A stretch of 64,000 nucleotides of DNA. It comes from Lacticaseibacillus daqingensis (GTDB taxonomy: Bacteria > Bacillota > Bacilli > Lactobacillales > Lactobacillaceae). Numbering within the stretch: the first letter of the stretch is position 1; every line of letters starts with the position of its first letter. Location of the stretch: positions 1-64,000 of the forward strand of contig NZ_RHOH01000002.1 of assembly GCF_003946115.1 (NCBI RefSeq), read 5' to 3'. The notes beneath the pieces are model-generated. The model was given only the letters and a program-made list of their open reading frames with translations, was not told the origin of the DNA and did no database searches. Shown here piece after piece: positions 7,195-14,187 of this stretch. Position numbers and translations under genes: made by a program.

Positions 7195-8544
7195 ATGCGG
7201 AGCAAACGACGGAGAAATCGGCAGTGGTATGGGTGGCTTATCGGAGGGCTGGCTGTCTTAGTGGTGGTCGCGGGTGCGGCGGCTTGGATGCTTGGGGCGA
7301 AGCACCGGCAGAATGCGGCCCCCAACGAGCTACAGGCCGTACTGGCGAAGGTCAAGAAGGCACACAAAGGCCCAGTGGTGACGGAAAAAACGGCAGCCGG
7401 GACATTGGTCTACCTGCTGCCCGCCGGGGTGAAGGCCCCAAGCGCGGCGCTTCAAAAACAGGCCAAGGCGGACATGCCCAGCAGCGGGCGCTCACGTGCG
7501 GTCGTTGCAACCGTCACGGAAGCGACCGGACCGCTGAGCCTAAAAACGCAGCGGGTCGGGTTTGACTGCTACGCCGTGCAGGCCGATAAGCTGACGAAGA
7601 AAGTGGTGGCCCCAAGCACCATTGCGGTGGTGAACGCTGAAAGTGGGGCGCCGGCCACGGTGGCGGACTTGGTGCCGGATGACTACACGCGCCGCGCGGT
7701 GGACTACATCGCCAAGCAGATTTTAGTCGAGAAAACGAAGCAGACCCCTGACAGCCTGAACCAGATCCTGGCCATGCCGCTTTTGGCCAGCATGAGTGCC
7801 ACGAACTTTCAGTTGGACGACCACGCGCTGACCGTTACCGACGAGGCGGGCAAGCCGGTGGTGGCCGTGCCACTTGACCGAATCGCCGTGTACCTGAAGG
7901 GCGGCCAGGCCAAGGAGCTGCCGGGCAAAGTGATCGCGCTGACTTTTGACGACGGGCCGAACAATGTCACCACGCCGCAGGTGCTAAAGGCGCTGGCCGA
8001 TGCGAACGTCAAGGCCACGTTCTTCATGGTGGGCACCGGGCTCGCCGACTTCCCGGACACGGCCAAAGCGGTTGCGGCCGCGGGCCACGAGATCGGGATC
8101 CACACGTATAACCACTTGTACCTGCCGGGCCTCAGTCCGGAGGCCGCACGCGATGAGATCTATGGGAAGATGACGGCGCAATACTACCAGGTCTTCGGCA
8201 AGCTACCAACGCTGCTGCGGCCGCCGTATGGCGCGATCTCCCTGCCGGTGGCACAGGCGGAAGACTTGCCAGCCATTCAGTGGACCACGGACTCCGAGGA
8301 CTGGAAGTCGCGCAACGCTGGCGCGATCTTGAACCGCATTAATACCACGGTTTACGATGGCGGGATCATTTTGATGCACGACATTCAGCCCGCGACGGCC
8401 CAGGCGCTGCCTGAGGTGATTCAAAGCCTGCGCGCCAAGGGCTACCAATTCGCCACCGTGAGCGAGCTGCTGGGTCAGCGGTTGCTACCGGGTCACCAGT
8501 ACTTCGGCCGTGGCGACGAGCGTGCGGTCACCAACGCGCAGTAA
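7195..8544 (+). CDS. Membrane-anchored polysaccharide deacetylase (NodB family)
   Basis: 449-aa extracytoplasmic enzyme, probably a peptidoglycan N-acetylglucosamine deacetylase (PgdA-like). An arginine-rich start (MRSKRRRNRQW) precedes one membrane helix (residues about 12-35). A spacer domain of about 200 residues follows. The NodB domain begins near residue 240, with TFDDGPN (catalytic and metal Asp), HTYNH (metal His), RPPYG and ILMHD, all in the family order. Such deacetylation lowers lysozyme sensitivity. GGAG lies 10 bases before the ATG. It is monocistronic between the efp terminator and a terminator at 8558. Confidence 0.9.
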   Translation: MRSKRRRNRQWYGWLIGGLAVLVVVAGAAAWMLGAKHRQNAAPNELQAVLAKVKKAHKGPVVTEKTAAGTLVYLLPAGVKAPSAALQKQAKADMPSSGRSRAVVATVTEATGPLSLKTQRVGFDCYAVQADKLTKKVVAPSTIAVVNAESGAPATVADLVPDDYTRRAVDYIAKQILVEKTKQTPDSLNQILAMPLLASMSATNFQLDDHALTVTDEAGKPVVAVPLDRIAVYLKGGQAKELPGKVIALTFDDGPNNVTTPQVLKALADANVKATFFMVGTGLADFPDTAKAVAAAGHEIGIHTYNHLYLPGLSPEAARDEIYGKMTAQYYQVFGKLPTLLRPPYGAISLPVAQAEDLPAIQWTTDSEDWKSRNAGAILNRINTTVYDGGIILMHDIQPATAQALPEVIQSLRAKGYQFATVSELLGQRLLPGHQYFGRGDERAVTNAQ

Positions 8545-8557
8545 GCGACATTGACAG

Positions 8558-8589
8558 GCACCTGGGCCAATTGGTCTAGGTGCTTTTTT
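8558..8589 (+). terminator. Intrinsic terminator of the deacetylase gene
   Basis: GCACCT (8558-8563) pairs with AGGTGC (8578-8583), with further pairing of GGCC to GGTC inside, then TTTTTT. Confidence 0.85.
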
Positions 8590-8767
8590 AGCCGGGTGCG
8601 TCCTTAGCGGAACGGACGCGCCTGACGCAGGTGCATATGGCACGACTGTTTGTGTGGGGCCAGCCGCTTTTGCGTGACGCGGCGCTTTCGCGGGCGGGCA
8701 ATCTTGTGCCGGGATTGCGGTATAATGAGGGCAGGTTGCGGCCTGAATCAAAATTGGGGGAACAGAC

Positions 8768-9409
8768 ATGACGACGTTTTATTTTGTCCGGCACGGCCAG
8801 ACGCAGATCAACTTGGCGCACCGCTTCAACGGCGGGTTGGTGGACTCACCGCTCACGCCGGCGGGGGTGAGTGGGGCCCAGACGGTTGGCGCGGCGCTTG
8901 CGACCACGCGGTTCACGCAGGTGCTGACCTCCAGCATGCCGCGGGCGCGCCGTACCGCGCAACTGATCATGGCAGCCAACGCCGCTGCGCCGACGCCGCC
9001 GATCACGGCGGTGGATGGCCTGCGCGAGATGCGGCTGGGTGCATGGGACGGGCACACCGTGGAAGAGGTGGCTGATCCCGCCAGTATTGCCACATACTTC
9101 GAGCAGCCGCAGCAGTTTGACGCCACCATCGCACCGCGCATCCACGCCGAGGCGTACGGTCAGGTGGCCGTGCGGACCCAGGCGGTCATTGCGGCGGCCT
9201 GGGCGGCGCATCCGGCCGGTCAGGTGTTGGTGGTGGCCCACGGGCTCGTTTTCATGGTGCTGATGAACGCGTTGCTGGGCCGTCCGGTCGCGGCGGCGCG
9301 TCAGACGCCGATGCTCCAAAACACGACGGTCACGAAGCTGGCCACACGAGACGGCCAGCACTTCTCGGTAGCGTACCGGGACTGGCTGCCGACCGTAGCG
9401 AAAGATTAA
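8768..9409 (+). CDS. Histidine phosphatase family protein (phosphoglycerate mutase-like)
   Basis: 213-aa member of the histidine phosphatase superfamily. The catalytic motif VRHGQTQIN (residues 7-15) carries the phospho-accepting His, SSMPRARRTAQ provides the second phosphate-binding Arg, and VVAHGLVF carries the second catalytic His. The length fits broad-specificity acid phosphatases or cofactor-dependent mutase-like proteins rather than glycolytic GpmA (about 230-250 aa). A TATAAT at 8721 precedes it. A second family member lies at 54941. The aromatic amino acid transporter region starts immediately after, with no clear terminator between. Confidence 0.85.
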   Translation: MTTFYFVRHGQTQINLAHRFNGGLVDSPLTPAGVSGAQTVGAALATTRFTQVLTSSMPRARRTAQLIMAANAAAPTPPITAVDGLREMRLGAWDGHTVEEVADPASIATYFEQPQQFDATIAPRIHAEAYGQVAVRTQAVIAAAWAAHPAGQVLVVAHGLVFMVLMNALLGRPVAAARQTPMLQNTTVTKLATRDGQHFSVAYRDWLPTVAKD

Positions 9410-9423
9410 TTTTTGCTGAGGGG

Positions 9424-9452
9424 TTGACATCTTTTTGACAGACGCGTATTGT
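9424..9452 (+). promoter_or_regulatory. Promoter of the Tyr-leader transcript
   Basis: TTGACA (9424-9429), 17 bp, TATTGT (9447-9452). The arrangement and several flanking bases (CATACCAG downstream) are shared with the Phe-leader promoter at 10834. Confidence 0.8.
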
Positions 9453-9482
9453 CTTCACCATACCAGTGCAGGAGTGTTGATC

Positions 9483-9542
9483 ATGACAAAATTTATTTCG
9501 ACACAGTTTAATCACTCGTATTACTACGGCTATTACGGATAG
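9483..9542 (+). CDS. Tyrosine-rich leader peptide (19 aa)
   Basis: The ORF reads MTKFISTQFNHSYYYGYYG followed by TAG, so five of the last seven residues are tyrosine (TAT and TAC codons at 9519-9527 and 9531-9536). AGGAG (9470-9474) is 8 bases from the ATG. A promoter lies just upstream and a chain of alternative hairpins with two terminators just downstream. This is the classical layout of a ribosome-mediated attenuator, with tyrosyl-tRNA supply as the signal. The peptide itself is not expected to have another role. A Phe-rich counterpart precedes the paralogous gene at 10909. Confidence 0.9.
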   Translation: MTKFISTQFNHSYYYGYYG

Positions 9543-9723
9543 CGGCTTGCATTCGCTGATTGGATGCAAACCGCGAGCAGCAGGTTTGCATCCATGATGG
9601 TCGTAGCATTTTACAATGCCATTACGCCACATGGATGAGGAGACTCCCCATGTGGCCTTTTTCTTTCCGGAAAGCAATAGGCCGGCCACTGTGGGGATTT
9701 GTCCTCGCCGTGGCCGGCCTTTT
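9542..9723 (+). promoter_or_regulatory. Tyr attenuator: seven-segment hairpin cascade with tandem terminators
   Basis: Segments: 0 = 9542-9554, 1 = 9562-9574, 2 = 9583-9596, 3 = 9626-9637, 4 = 9648-9657, 5 = 9680-9694, 6 = 9710-9719. Pairing set OFF: 1:2 (11-bp perfect, GGATGCAAACC/GGTTTGCATCC), 3:4 (terminator 1, 9 bp plus T-rich tract), 5:6 (terminator 2, 10 bp plus TTTT). Pairing set ON: 0:1 (12 pairs, one mismatch), 2:3 (CATCCATG/CATGGATG, 8 bp), 4:5 (10 pairs with one bulge). Segment 0 begins at the last base of the leader stop codon. A ribosome waiting at the Tyr codons leaves segment 0 free (ON), while one finishing at the stop codon covers it (OFF). Confidence 0.85.
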
Positions 9724-9757
9724 GAGTCAACGCAGACAACTTTTGGGAGGAATAACC

Positions 9758-10723
9758 ATGAAATTAACGAAACTGATGACCGGCCTTGCCGCCGGCGCCA
9801 TGATGCTCAGCCTCGCCGCTTGCGGCAAGAAAACCGCGGCCAACGACGATACGGTGAAGATCGGGATCTTGCAGCTGATCGACCAGAGTGCTTTGAATGC
9901 CGCACGCAAGGGCTTCACCGAAGAGCTTGCCGCCCAAGGGTACAAGGGGGACAAAGTGAAGATCGACTACGTGAACGCGCAGGGGGATCAGGCCAACCTG
10001 AAGTCGATGAGTGAGCAGCTGAAGCGCGACGGCAACGATCTGAACCTGGCCATTGCCACCCCGGCGGCCCAGGCGCTTCAAAAGGAGGACAGCGAGACGC
10101 CGATGCTCTTCACCGCGGTGACGGACGCCAAGGCCGCAGGGCTGACCACCAACCTCAAGGCCCCGGACAAAAACGTGACCGGCGTGACGGACGCGGTGGA
10201 CGTGAAGGCGCAAATCGACTTCACGCATAAGCTCTTCCCGCAAGCCAAGAAGATCGGGCTACTGTACAACGCCGCCGAGGAAAACTCGGTCGTTCAGATC
10301 CAGCAAGCCAAGGCCGAGATTAAGAAGCTGGGGCTGACGGCGGTGGTGAAGACGGCTGCCACCACTAACGATGTGCAGCAGGCCGCTGAAGCCCTCGCCG
10401 GGCAGGCTGAGATCATCTACATTCCAACCGACAACGTGGCAGCTGCGGCGATGCCAACCATCGGCAAAGTGTCCGAGGCCAAGAAGGTGCCCGTGATCAA
10501 CGCCGATGCCACGATGATCAAGCCGGCCGGCGTGGCGACCACCGGGATCAACTACGAGGACCTCGGGCGGCAGACTGCTAAGCTCGCGATCAAGATCCTC
10601 AAGGGGGAGAAGGTCAAGGACCTGGCGGTTGAAGCGCCGGCCAAAACATCCCTGGTCACCAACGCCAAGCGGATGAAGCTGTTCAACCTGACCCAAGCAC
10701 AGGTTGAAGAAGCCGCGAAATAA
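9758..10723 (+). CDS. ABC transporter substrate-binding lipoprotein (TrpX-like), predicted tyrosine-binding
   Basis: 321-aa lipoprotein of the ABC_sub_bind (TrpX-like) family. The signal peptide ends in the lipobox LAAC (residues about 20-23). The mature domain opens KIGILQLIDQSAL, has the two-lobed periplasmic-binding fold and repeats family motifs (NAQGDQANLKSM, LAIATPAAQALQ, YIPTDN, LGRQTAKLAIKILKG). GGGAGG lies seven bases upstream of the ATG. No permease or ATPase gene follows directly; it would share those at 12170 and 13091. Expression is gated by the Tyr attenuator, from which I infer tyrosine, or a related aromatic, as ligand. It is visibly paralogous to the protein at 11177 over its whole length. 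Confidence 0.88.
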   Translation: MKLTKLMTGLAAGAMMLSLAACGKKTAANDDTVKIGILQLIDQSALNAARKGFTEELAAQGYKGDKVKIDYVNAQGDQANLKSMSEQLKRDGNDLNLAIATPAAQALQKEDSETPMLFTAVTDAKAAGLTTNLKAPDKNVTGVTDAVDVKAQIDFTHKLFPQAKKIGLLYNAAEENSVVQIQQAKAEIKKLGLTAVVKTAATTNDVQQAAEALAGQAEIIYIPTDNVAAAAMPTIGKVSEAKKVPVINADATMIKPAGVATTGINYEDLGRQTAKLAIKILKGEKVKDLAVEAPAKTSLVTNAKRMKLFNLTQAQVEEAAK

Positions 10724-10833
10724 GGCGCGGTCACAAAGTTTTTGGCAGGCGGGGCGGCGCGATTCCCTCATTAATGCCCCTGTATTCTCCTGAGTAGACA
10801 TCCGAAAATTGAATCCCGGTGAGTAATTTAGCC

Positions 10834-10862
10834 TTGACATGAGAATTTGCTGAGTGTATCGT
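10834..10862 (+). promoter_or_regulatory. Promoter of the Phe-leader transcript
   Basis: TTGACA (10834-10839), 17 bp, TATCGT (10857-10862). It has the same geometry as the promoter at 9424. Confidence 0.8.
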
Positions 10863-10908
10863 CTTACACATACCAGCAGAACTGGTAAAGGTTAAAGGAG
10901 TGTTGACC

Positions 10909-10971
10909 ATGAAACAAGCAATGCCAACACAACTGAATCGCGAATTTTTCGCCGGCTTTTTCTTCGGATAG
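10909..10971 (+). CDS. Phenylalanine-rich leader peptide (20 aa)
   Basis: The ORF reads MKQAMPTQLNREFFAGFFFG followed by TAG: five of the last eight residues are phenylalanine (codons at 10945-10950 and 10957-10965). AAGGAG (10895-10900) is 8 bases before the ATG. Phe codons occupy the positions that Tyr codons occupy in the leader at 9483, with the same final glycine and the same TAG overlapping the first attenuator segment. The swap of one aromatic for another between two related leaders is strong evidence that the codons themselves are selected. Confidence 0.9.
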   Translation: MKQAMPTQLNREFFAGFFFG

Positions 10972-11144
10972 CGGGACGCATCCCCGATGGATGTGAACCC
11001 GCGGTTCACATCCATGAGGCCGGCACACTTAAAGTGCAATTAACCGCCACATGGATCAACACAATCCATGTGGCGTTTCTTTTTCCGGAAAAAATGAAAT
11101 GGCCAGCCACGTGGACTGTGATCTCCCGTGGCTGGTCATTTTTT
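10971..11144 (+). promoter_or_regulatory. Phe attenuator: seven-segment hairpin cascade with tandem terminators
   Basis: Segments: 0 = 10971-10983, 1 = 10989-11002, 2 = 11003-11020, 3 = 11045-11056, 4 = 11064-11075, 5 = 11101-11114, 6 = 11127-11137. OFF set: 1:2 (GGATGTGAACC/GGTTCACATCC, extended to 13 bp), 3:4 (12-bp terminator 1 plus TTTCTTTTT), 5:6 (11-bp terminator 2 plus TTTTTT). ON set: 0:1 (12 pairs with a small internal loop), 2:3 (ATCCATG/CATGGAT plus GGC/GCC across an A-A mismatch), 4:5 (CCATGTGGC/GCCACGTGG, 9 bp with one G-U). The layout equals that of the Tyr attenuator. Confidence 0.85.
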
Positions 11145-11176
11145 GCCAATCAGGGTTACTCAGGAGGAAGAAAATT

Positions 11177-12139
11177 ATGAAACGCAATCGTGTACTCACC
11201 ACCATCGCTGCTACTGCCATGCTGCTCAGCCTCGCTGCTTGTGGAAAGGCCGCCGACGCCAAGGACGCCACCGTCAAGATCGGGGTCTTGCAGCTGATCG
11301 ACCAAACCGCGCTGACCGATGCGCGCAAGGGGTTTGAACAGGAGCTCGCCGCCCAGGGGTACAAGGGGGCCAAGGTCAAGATCGACTACGTGAACGCGCA
11401 AGGCGATCAGGCTAACCTCAAGACCATGAGCCAGCGTCTGGCCAACGACCACAATGACGTAAACCTGGCCATCGCCACCCCAGCGGCGCAGGCGCTTCAG
11501 AAAGAAGACAGCAAGACGCCGATGGTTTTCACCGCGGTGACGGACGCCAAGGCGGCCGGGCTGACGGCTAGCACCGCCGCCCCGACCAAGAACGCGACCG
11601 GGGTGGTTGACATGGTCGACATCCCCGCACAGATCGCGTACATGCACAAGCTGTTCCCGAAGGCCAAGACGGTGGGGATGATCTACAATGCCGCCGAGCA
11701 GAACTCTTTGATCCAGATCAAGGCGGCGCAAAAGGCAGCCGAAAAGCTGGGCCTGACCGTGGTCAAGCGCACCGTGGCATCGACCAATGATGTGCAGCAA
11801 GTGATGGAATCCTTGGCGGCCAAATCCGAGGTGATCTACGCGCCAACGGATAACACCGTTGCCGCCGCCATGGCGACGGTCGGCAAGGTGTCCTTGGCCA
11901 AGCACGTGCCGGTGGTGCCGGCTGCCTCAACCATGGTGCAAGACGGAGGCGTGGCTAACATCGGCATTGACTACAAGGACCTCGGCCGCCAAACCGCCAA
12001 GCTCGCCATCAAGCTCATCAAGGGCCAAAAGGTCAAAGATCTCGCGGTTGAGACACCCGCCAAGGTCACGGTGATCAAAAACGCGAAGATGATGAAGGCA
12101 TTTGGCATCACAGCCAAGCAAGCAGACCAAAGCAACTAA
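11177..12139 (+). CDS. ABC transporter substrate-binding lipoprotein (TrpX-like), predicted phenylalanine-binding
   Basis: 320-aa paralogue of the protein at 9758, with lipobox LAAC (about residue 20-23), then KIGVLQLIDQTAL, NAQGDQANLKTM, LAIATPAAQALQ, YAPTDN and LGRQTAKLAIKLIKG. It is the first gene of a transporter operon with the permease (30 bases downstream) and the ATPase. GGAGGA precedes the ATG. Control by the Phe-codon leader predicts phenylalanine as its main ligand; the family otherwise includes tryptophan-binding TrpX. Divergence from the sister protein is spread along the sequence, which fits different specificity. Confidence 0.88.
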   Translation: MKRNRVLTTIAATAMLLSLAACGKAADAKDATVKIGVLQLIDQTALTDARKGFEQELAAQGYKGAKVKIDYVNAQGDQANLKTMSQRLANDHNDVNLAIATPAAQALQKEDSKTPMVFTAVTDAKAAGLTASTAAPTKNATGVVDMVDIPAQIAYMHKLFPKAKTVGMIYNAAEQNSLIQIKAAQKAAEKLGLTVVKRTVASTNDVQQVMESLAAKSEVIYAPTDNTVAAAMATVGKVSLAKHVPVVPAASTMVQDGGVANIGIDYKDLGRQTAKLAIKLIKGQKVKDLAVETPAKVTVIKNAKMMKAFGITAKQADQSN

Positions 12140-12169
12140 TCGCAGTCACTCAGGTTTTTGGAGGTAATT

Positions 12170-13069
12170 ATGTTAGACATCCTGATTTCAAGCATTTCCC
12201 AAGGGCTCCTGTGGGCCATCATGGCCATCGGCGTGTACCTGACCTTCCGCATTCTGGACATCGCGGACATGACCGCTGAAGGGAGCTTCCCGCTGGGGGC
12301 GGCCATCACCGCGCACCAGCTCGTGTCCGGCACCGGGCCAGTGCTCGCCACGCTGTACGGGGCCTTGGGAGGCGCCTTAGCGGGATTAGTGTCAGGGGTC
12401 TTACACACGAAGTTGAAGATCCCGGATCTGCTCACTGGGATCTTGACGATGACCGGGCTGTACTCCGTGAACCTGTTCATCATGGGCCGCGCCAACGTGT
12501 CGCTGCTGGCGGATGTCAAAACCGTCTTTTCGCTGGTCGACCTCGGCAATGCGACTTGGGACACCATCCTGGTCGGTGGGGTCATGGTGACACTGGTCAT
12601 CGGCGCCTTGGTGGTCTTCTTCAACACTGAAATGGGGCTGGGAGCGCGCGCCGTCGGGGATAACCAGGCGATGAGCGCCGCCAACGGCATCAACAATGAC
12701 ACGATGAAGATCATCGTGTACATGCTGTCTAACGGCCTGATCGCCCTGAGCGGGTCCCTGATGGCCCAGACCAACGGGTACGCAGACCTGTCCATGGGGA
12801 TCGGCACGCTGGTCATCGCGCTGGCCGCCATCATCATCGCCGAGATCCTAGTGCGCAACCTGAGCTTTGGCAAACGTTTGATCACCATCATCATCGGGGC
12901 GGTCATCTACCGCCTGATCATCGCCTGGGTGCTCGACATGGGCGTGGACCCCAACGCCTTGCGCCTGTTCTACGCGCTGATGCTTGCACTATTCTTGGCC
13001 TTACCGCTGATCCAAAAGCAGGTCAAGCAGTGGGGGGAACGCCGCGAGAATCGTCAGCGGATGTTGTAG
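12170..13069 (+). CDS. ABC transporter permease (TrpY-like, branched-chain-type fold)
   Basis: 299-aa integral membrane protein with about eight to nine hydrophobic segments. It is related to the permeases paired with TrpX-like binding proteins, with signature ADMTAEGSFPLGAA near residue 37 and the coupling region RAVGDNQAMSAANGIN near residue 165. GGAGG is well placed before the ATG giving MLDILISS. It lies between the Phe-controlled binding protein and the ATPase and is the only permease of the cluster, so both binding proteins probably use it. Confidence 0.88.
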   Translation: MLDILISSISQGLLWAIMAIGVYLTFRILDIADMTAEGSFPLGAAITAHQLVSGTGPVLATLYGALGGALAGLVSGVLHTKLKIPDLLTGILTMTGLYSVNLFIMGRANVSLLADVKTVFSLVDLGNATWDTILVGGVMVTLVIGALVVFFNTEMGLGARAVGDNQAMSAANGINNDTMKIIVYMLSNGLIALSGSLMAQTNGYADLSMGIGTLVIALAAIIIAEILVRNLSFGKRLITIIIGAVIYRLIIAWVLDMGVDPNALRLFYALMLALFLALPLIQKQVKQWGERRENRQRML

Positions 13070-13090
13070 TCACCAGCAAAGGAGAAAATC

Positions 13091-13894
13091 ATGCCAGCAC
13101 TTGTTGTGAGAGAGTTGCACCAATACTTTGAAAAAGGCACCGTCAACGAGAACCACGCGCTCAAAGGTATCGACTTGACGCTTGAACCCGGCGAGTTCGT
13201 CGCCATCATCGGCGGCAATGGGGCCGGCAAGTCCACGCTGCTGAACAGCGTGGCCGGGTCCATTCCGGTCACCCACGGCCAGATCAAAATCGGCGATCAG
13301 GATGTGACTTATCAAAACGTGGCCAAGCGCGCGCGCCTGATCGCCCGCGTCTTTCAGGATCCCAAGGCCGGCACCGCGCCGCGCCTCACGGTGGAAGAGA
13401 ACCTGAGCCTGGCACAAAAGCGTGGCCAGTGGCGCAACTTCTGGGCCAACGGCGTCAAGAAGCGCGACCGCGCCCTGTTTCGCGAGAAGCTGGCCAGTCT
13501 GGGGCTGGGGCTGGAGGACCGCCTGACGGCCGAGATCGGCTTGCTGTCCGGGGGCCAGCGGCAGGCGGTGACGCTGTTGATGGCGACGTTGCAGGCGCCT
13601 GAGCTGCTGCTGTTGGACGAGCACACGGCGGCGCTAGATCCGCAGACGAGCGCAACGGTGATGCAGCTGACGGCCCAGCTGGTGGCCGCGCAGAACATCA
13701 CGACGCTGATGATCACGCACAACATGCAAGATGCGCTGAACTACGGGAACCGGCTGATCATGCTGGACCACGGCCGCATTGCGGTGGACCTGAAGGGCGA
13801 TCAAAAGCAGGGGCTGACCGTTGCCGACCTGCTGCGGTTGTTCAAGGAACAAAGTGGCCAGGAACTCAACGATGACGCGGTACTGCTGAGCTGA
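13091..13894 (+). CDS. ABC transporter ATPase (TrpZ-like)
   Basis: 267-aa ATPase of the importer: Walker A GGNGAGKST (about residue 40), Q-loop RVFQDP, signature LSGGQRQ (about residue 153), Walker B LLLLDEHTAALD (note His after Glu, usual in this subfamily) and switch His in MITHN. It energises uptake of the substrates delivered by the lipoproteins at 9758 and 11177. GGAG precedes the ATG, 21 bases after the permease stop. Confidence 0.92.
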   Translation: MPALVVRELHQYFEKGTVNENHALKGIDLTLEPGEFVAIIGGNGAGKSTLLNSVAGSIPVTHGQIKIGDQDVTYQNVAKRARLIARVFQDPKAGTAPRLTVEENLSLAQKRGQWRNFWANGVKKRDRALFREKLASLGLGLEDRLTAEIGLLSGGQRQAVTLLMATLQAPELLLLDEHTAALDPQTSATVMQLTAQLVAAQNITTLMITHNMQDALNYGNRLIMLDHGRIAVDLKGDQKQGLTVADLLRLFKEQSGQELNDDAVLLS

Positions 13895-14023
13895 GTCGCG
13901 CGCTTTGGACGCCAAGGGTCAACGCGCACGCGGCGAGGGGCTGAGACCACGTTAACGGTCCAGGAATGATCACGGCGCTTTCAAAATCGCACGCGCCCCA
14001 AATGCGCCGCCCTTGCTGGCCAG
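13895..14023. other. Gene-free stretch before hairpin repeat copy 3
   Basis: Contains GTCAACGCG...GGGGCTGAGACC...ACGGTCCAGGAATGATCACG (in parts), a diverged match to 4690-4745. No coding potential. Confidence 0.4.
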
Positions 14024-14067
14024 ACGGCCCTCATGATACCCCTAAGTGCGGGTGTCATGGGGGCCGT
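14024..14067. repeat. Hairpin repeat with CCC-CTAAGTGC-GGG tip, copy 3
   Basis: An 18-bp stem with two G-U pairs (14024-14041 with 14050-14067), loop CTAAGTGC, followed by TTT. It lies about 130 bp past the ATPase gene and can act as the terminator of the aromatic transporter operon. It shares tip and size with the hairpins at 4871 and 32010. Confidence 0.65.
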
Positions 14068-14187
14068 TTTGGCGCAACCGTCGTGTGCCGCCTCGTGCGC
14101 GTGAGTAAACATACTACGCAAAAAGAGCCGTATTCGGTATACTTGATTTAGTCAACGGCGCCACGAGGGCACTTGGGAGGACTAAAC

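Noticed and set aside
13966-14151. 61-codon plus-strand ORF between the ATPase gene and the Mga-like gene
   Set aside because: It runs through the hairpin repeat and lacks a ribosome binding site.
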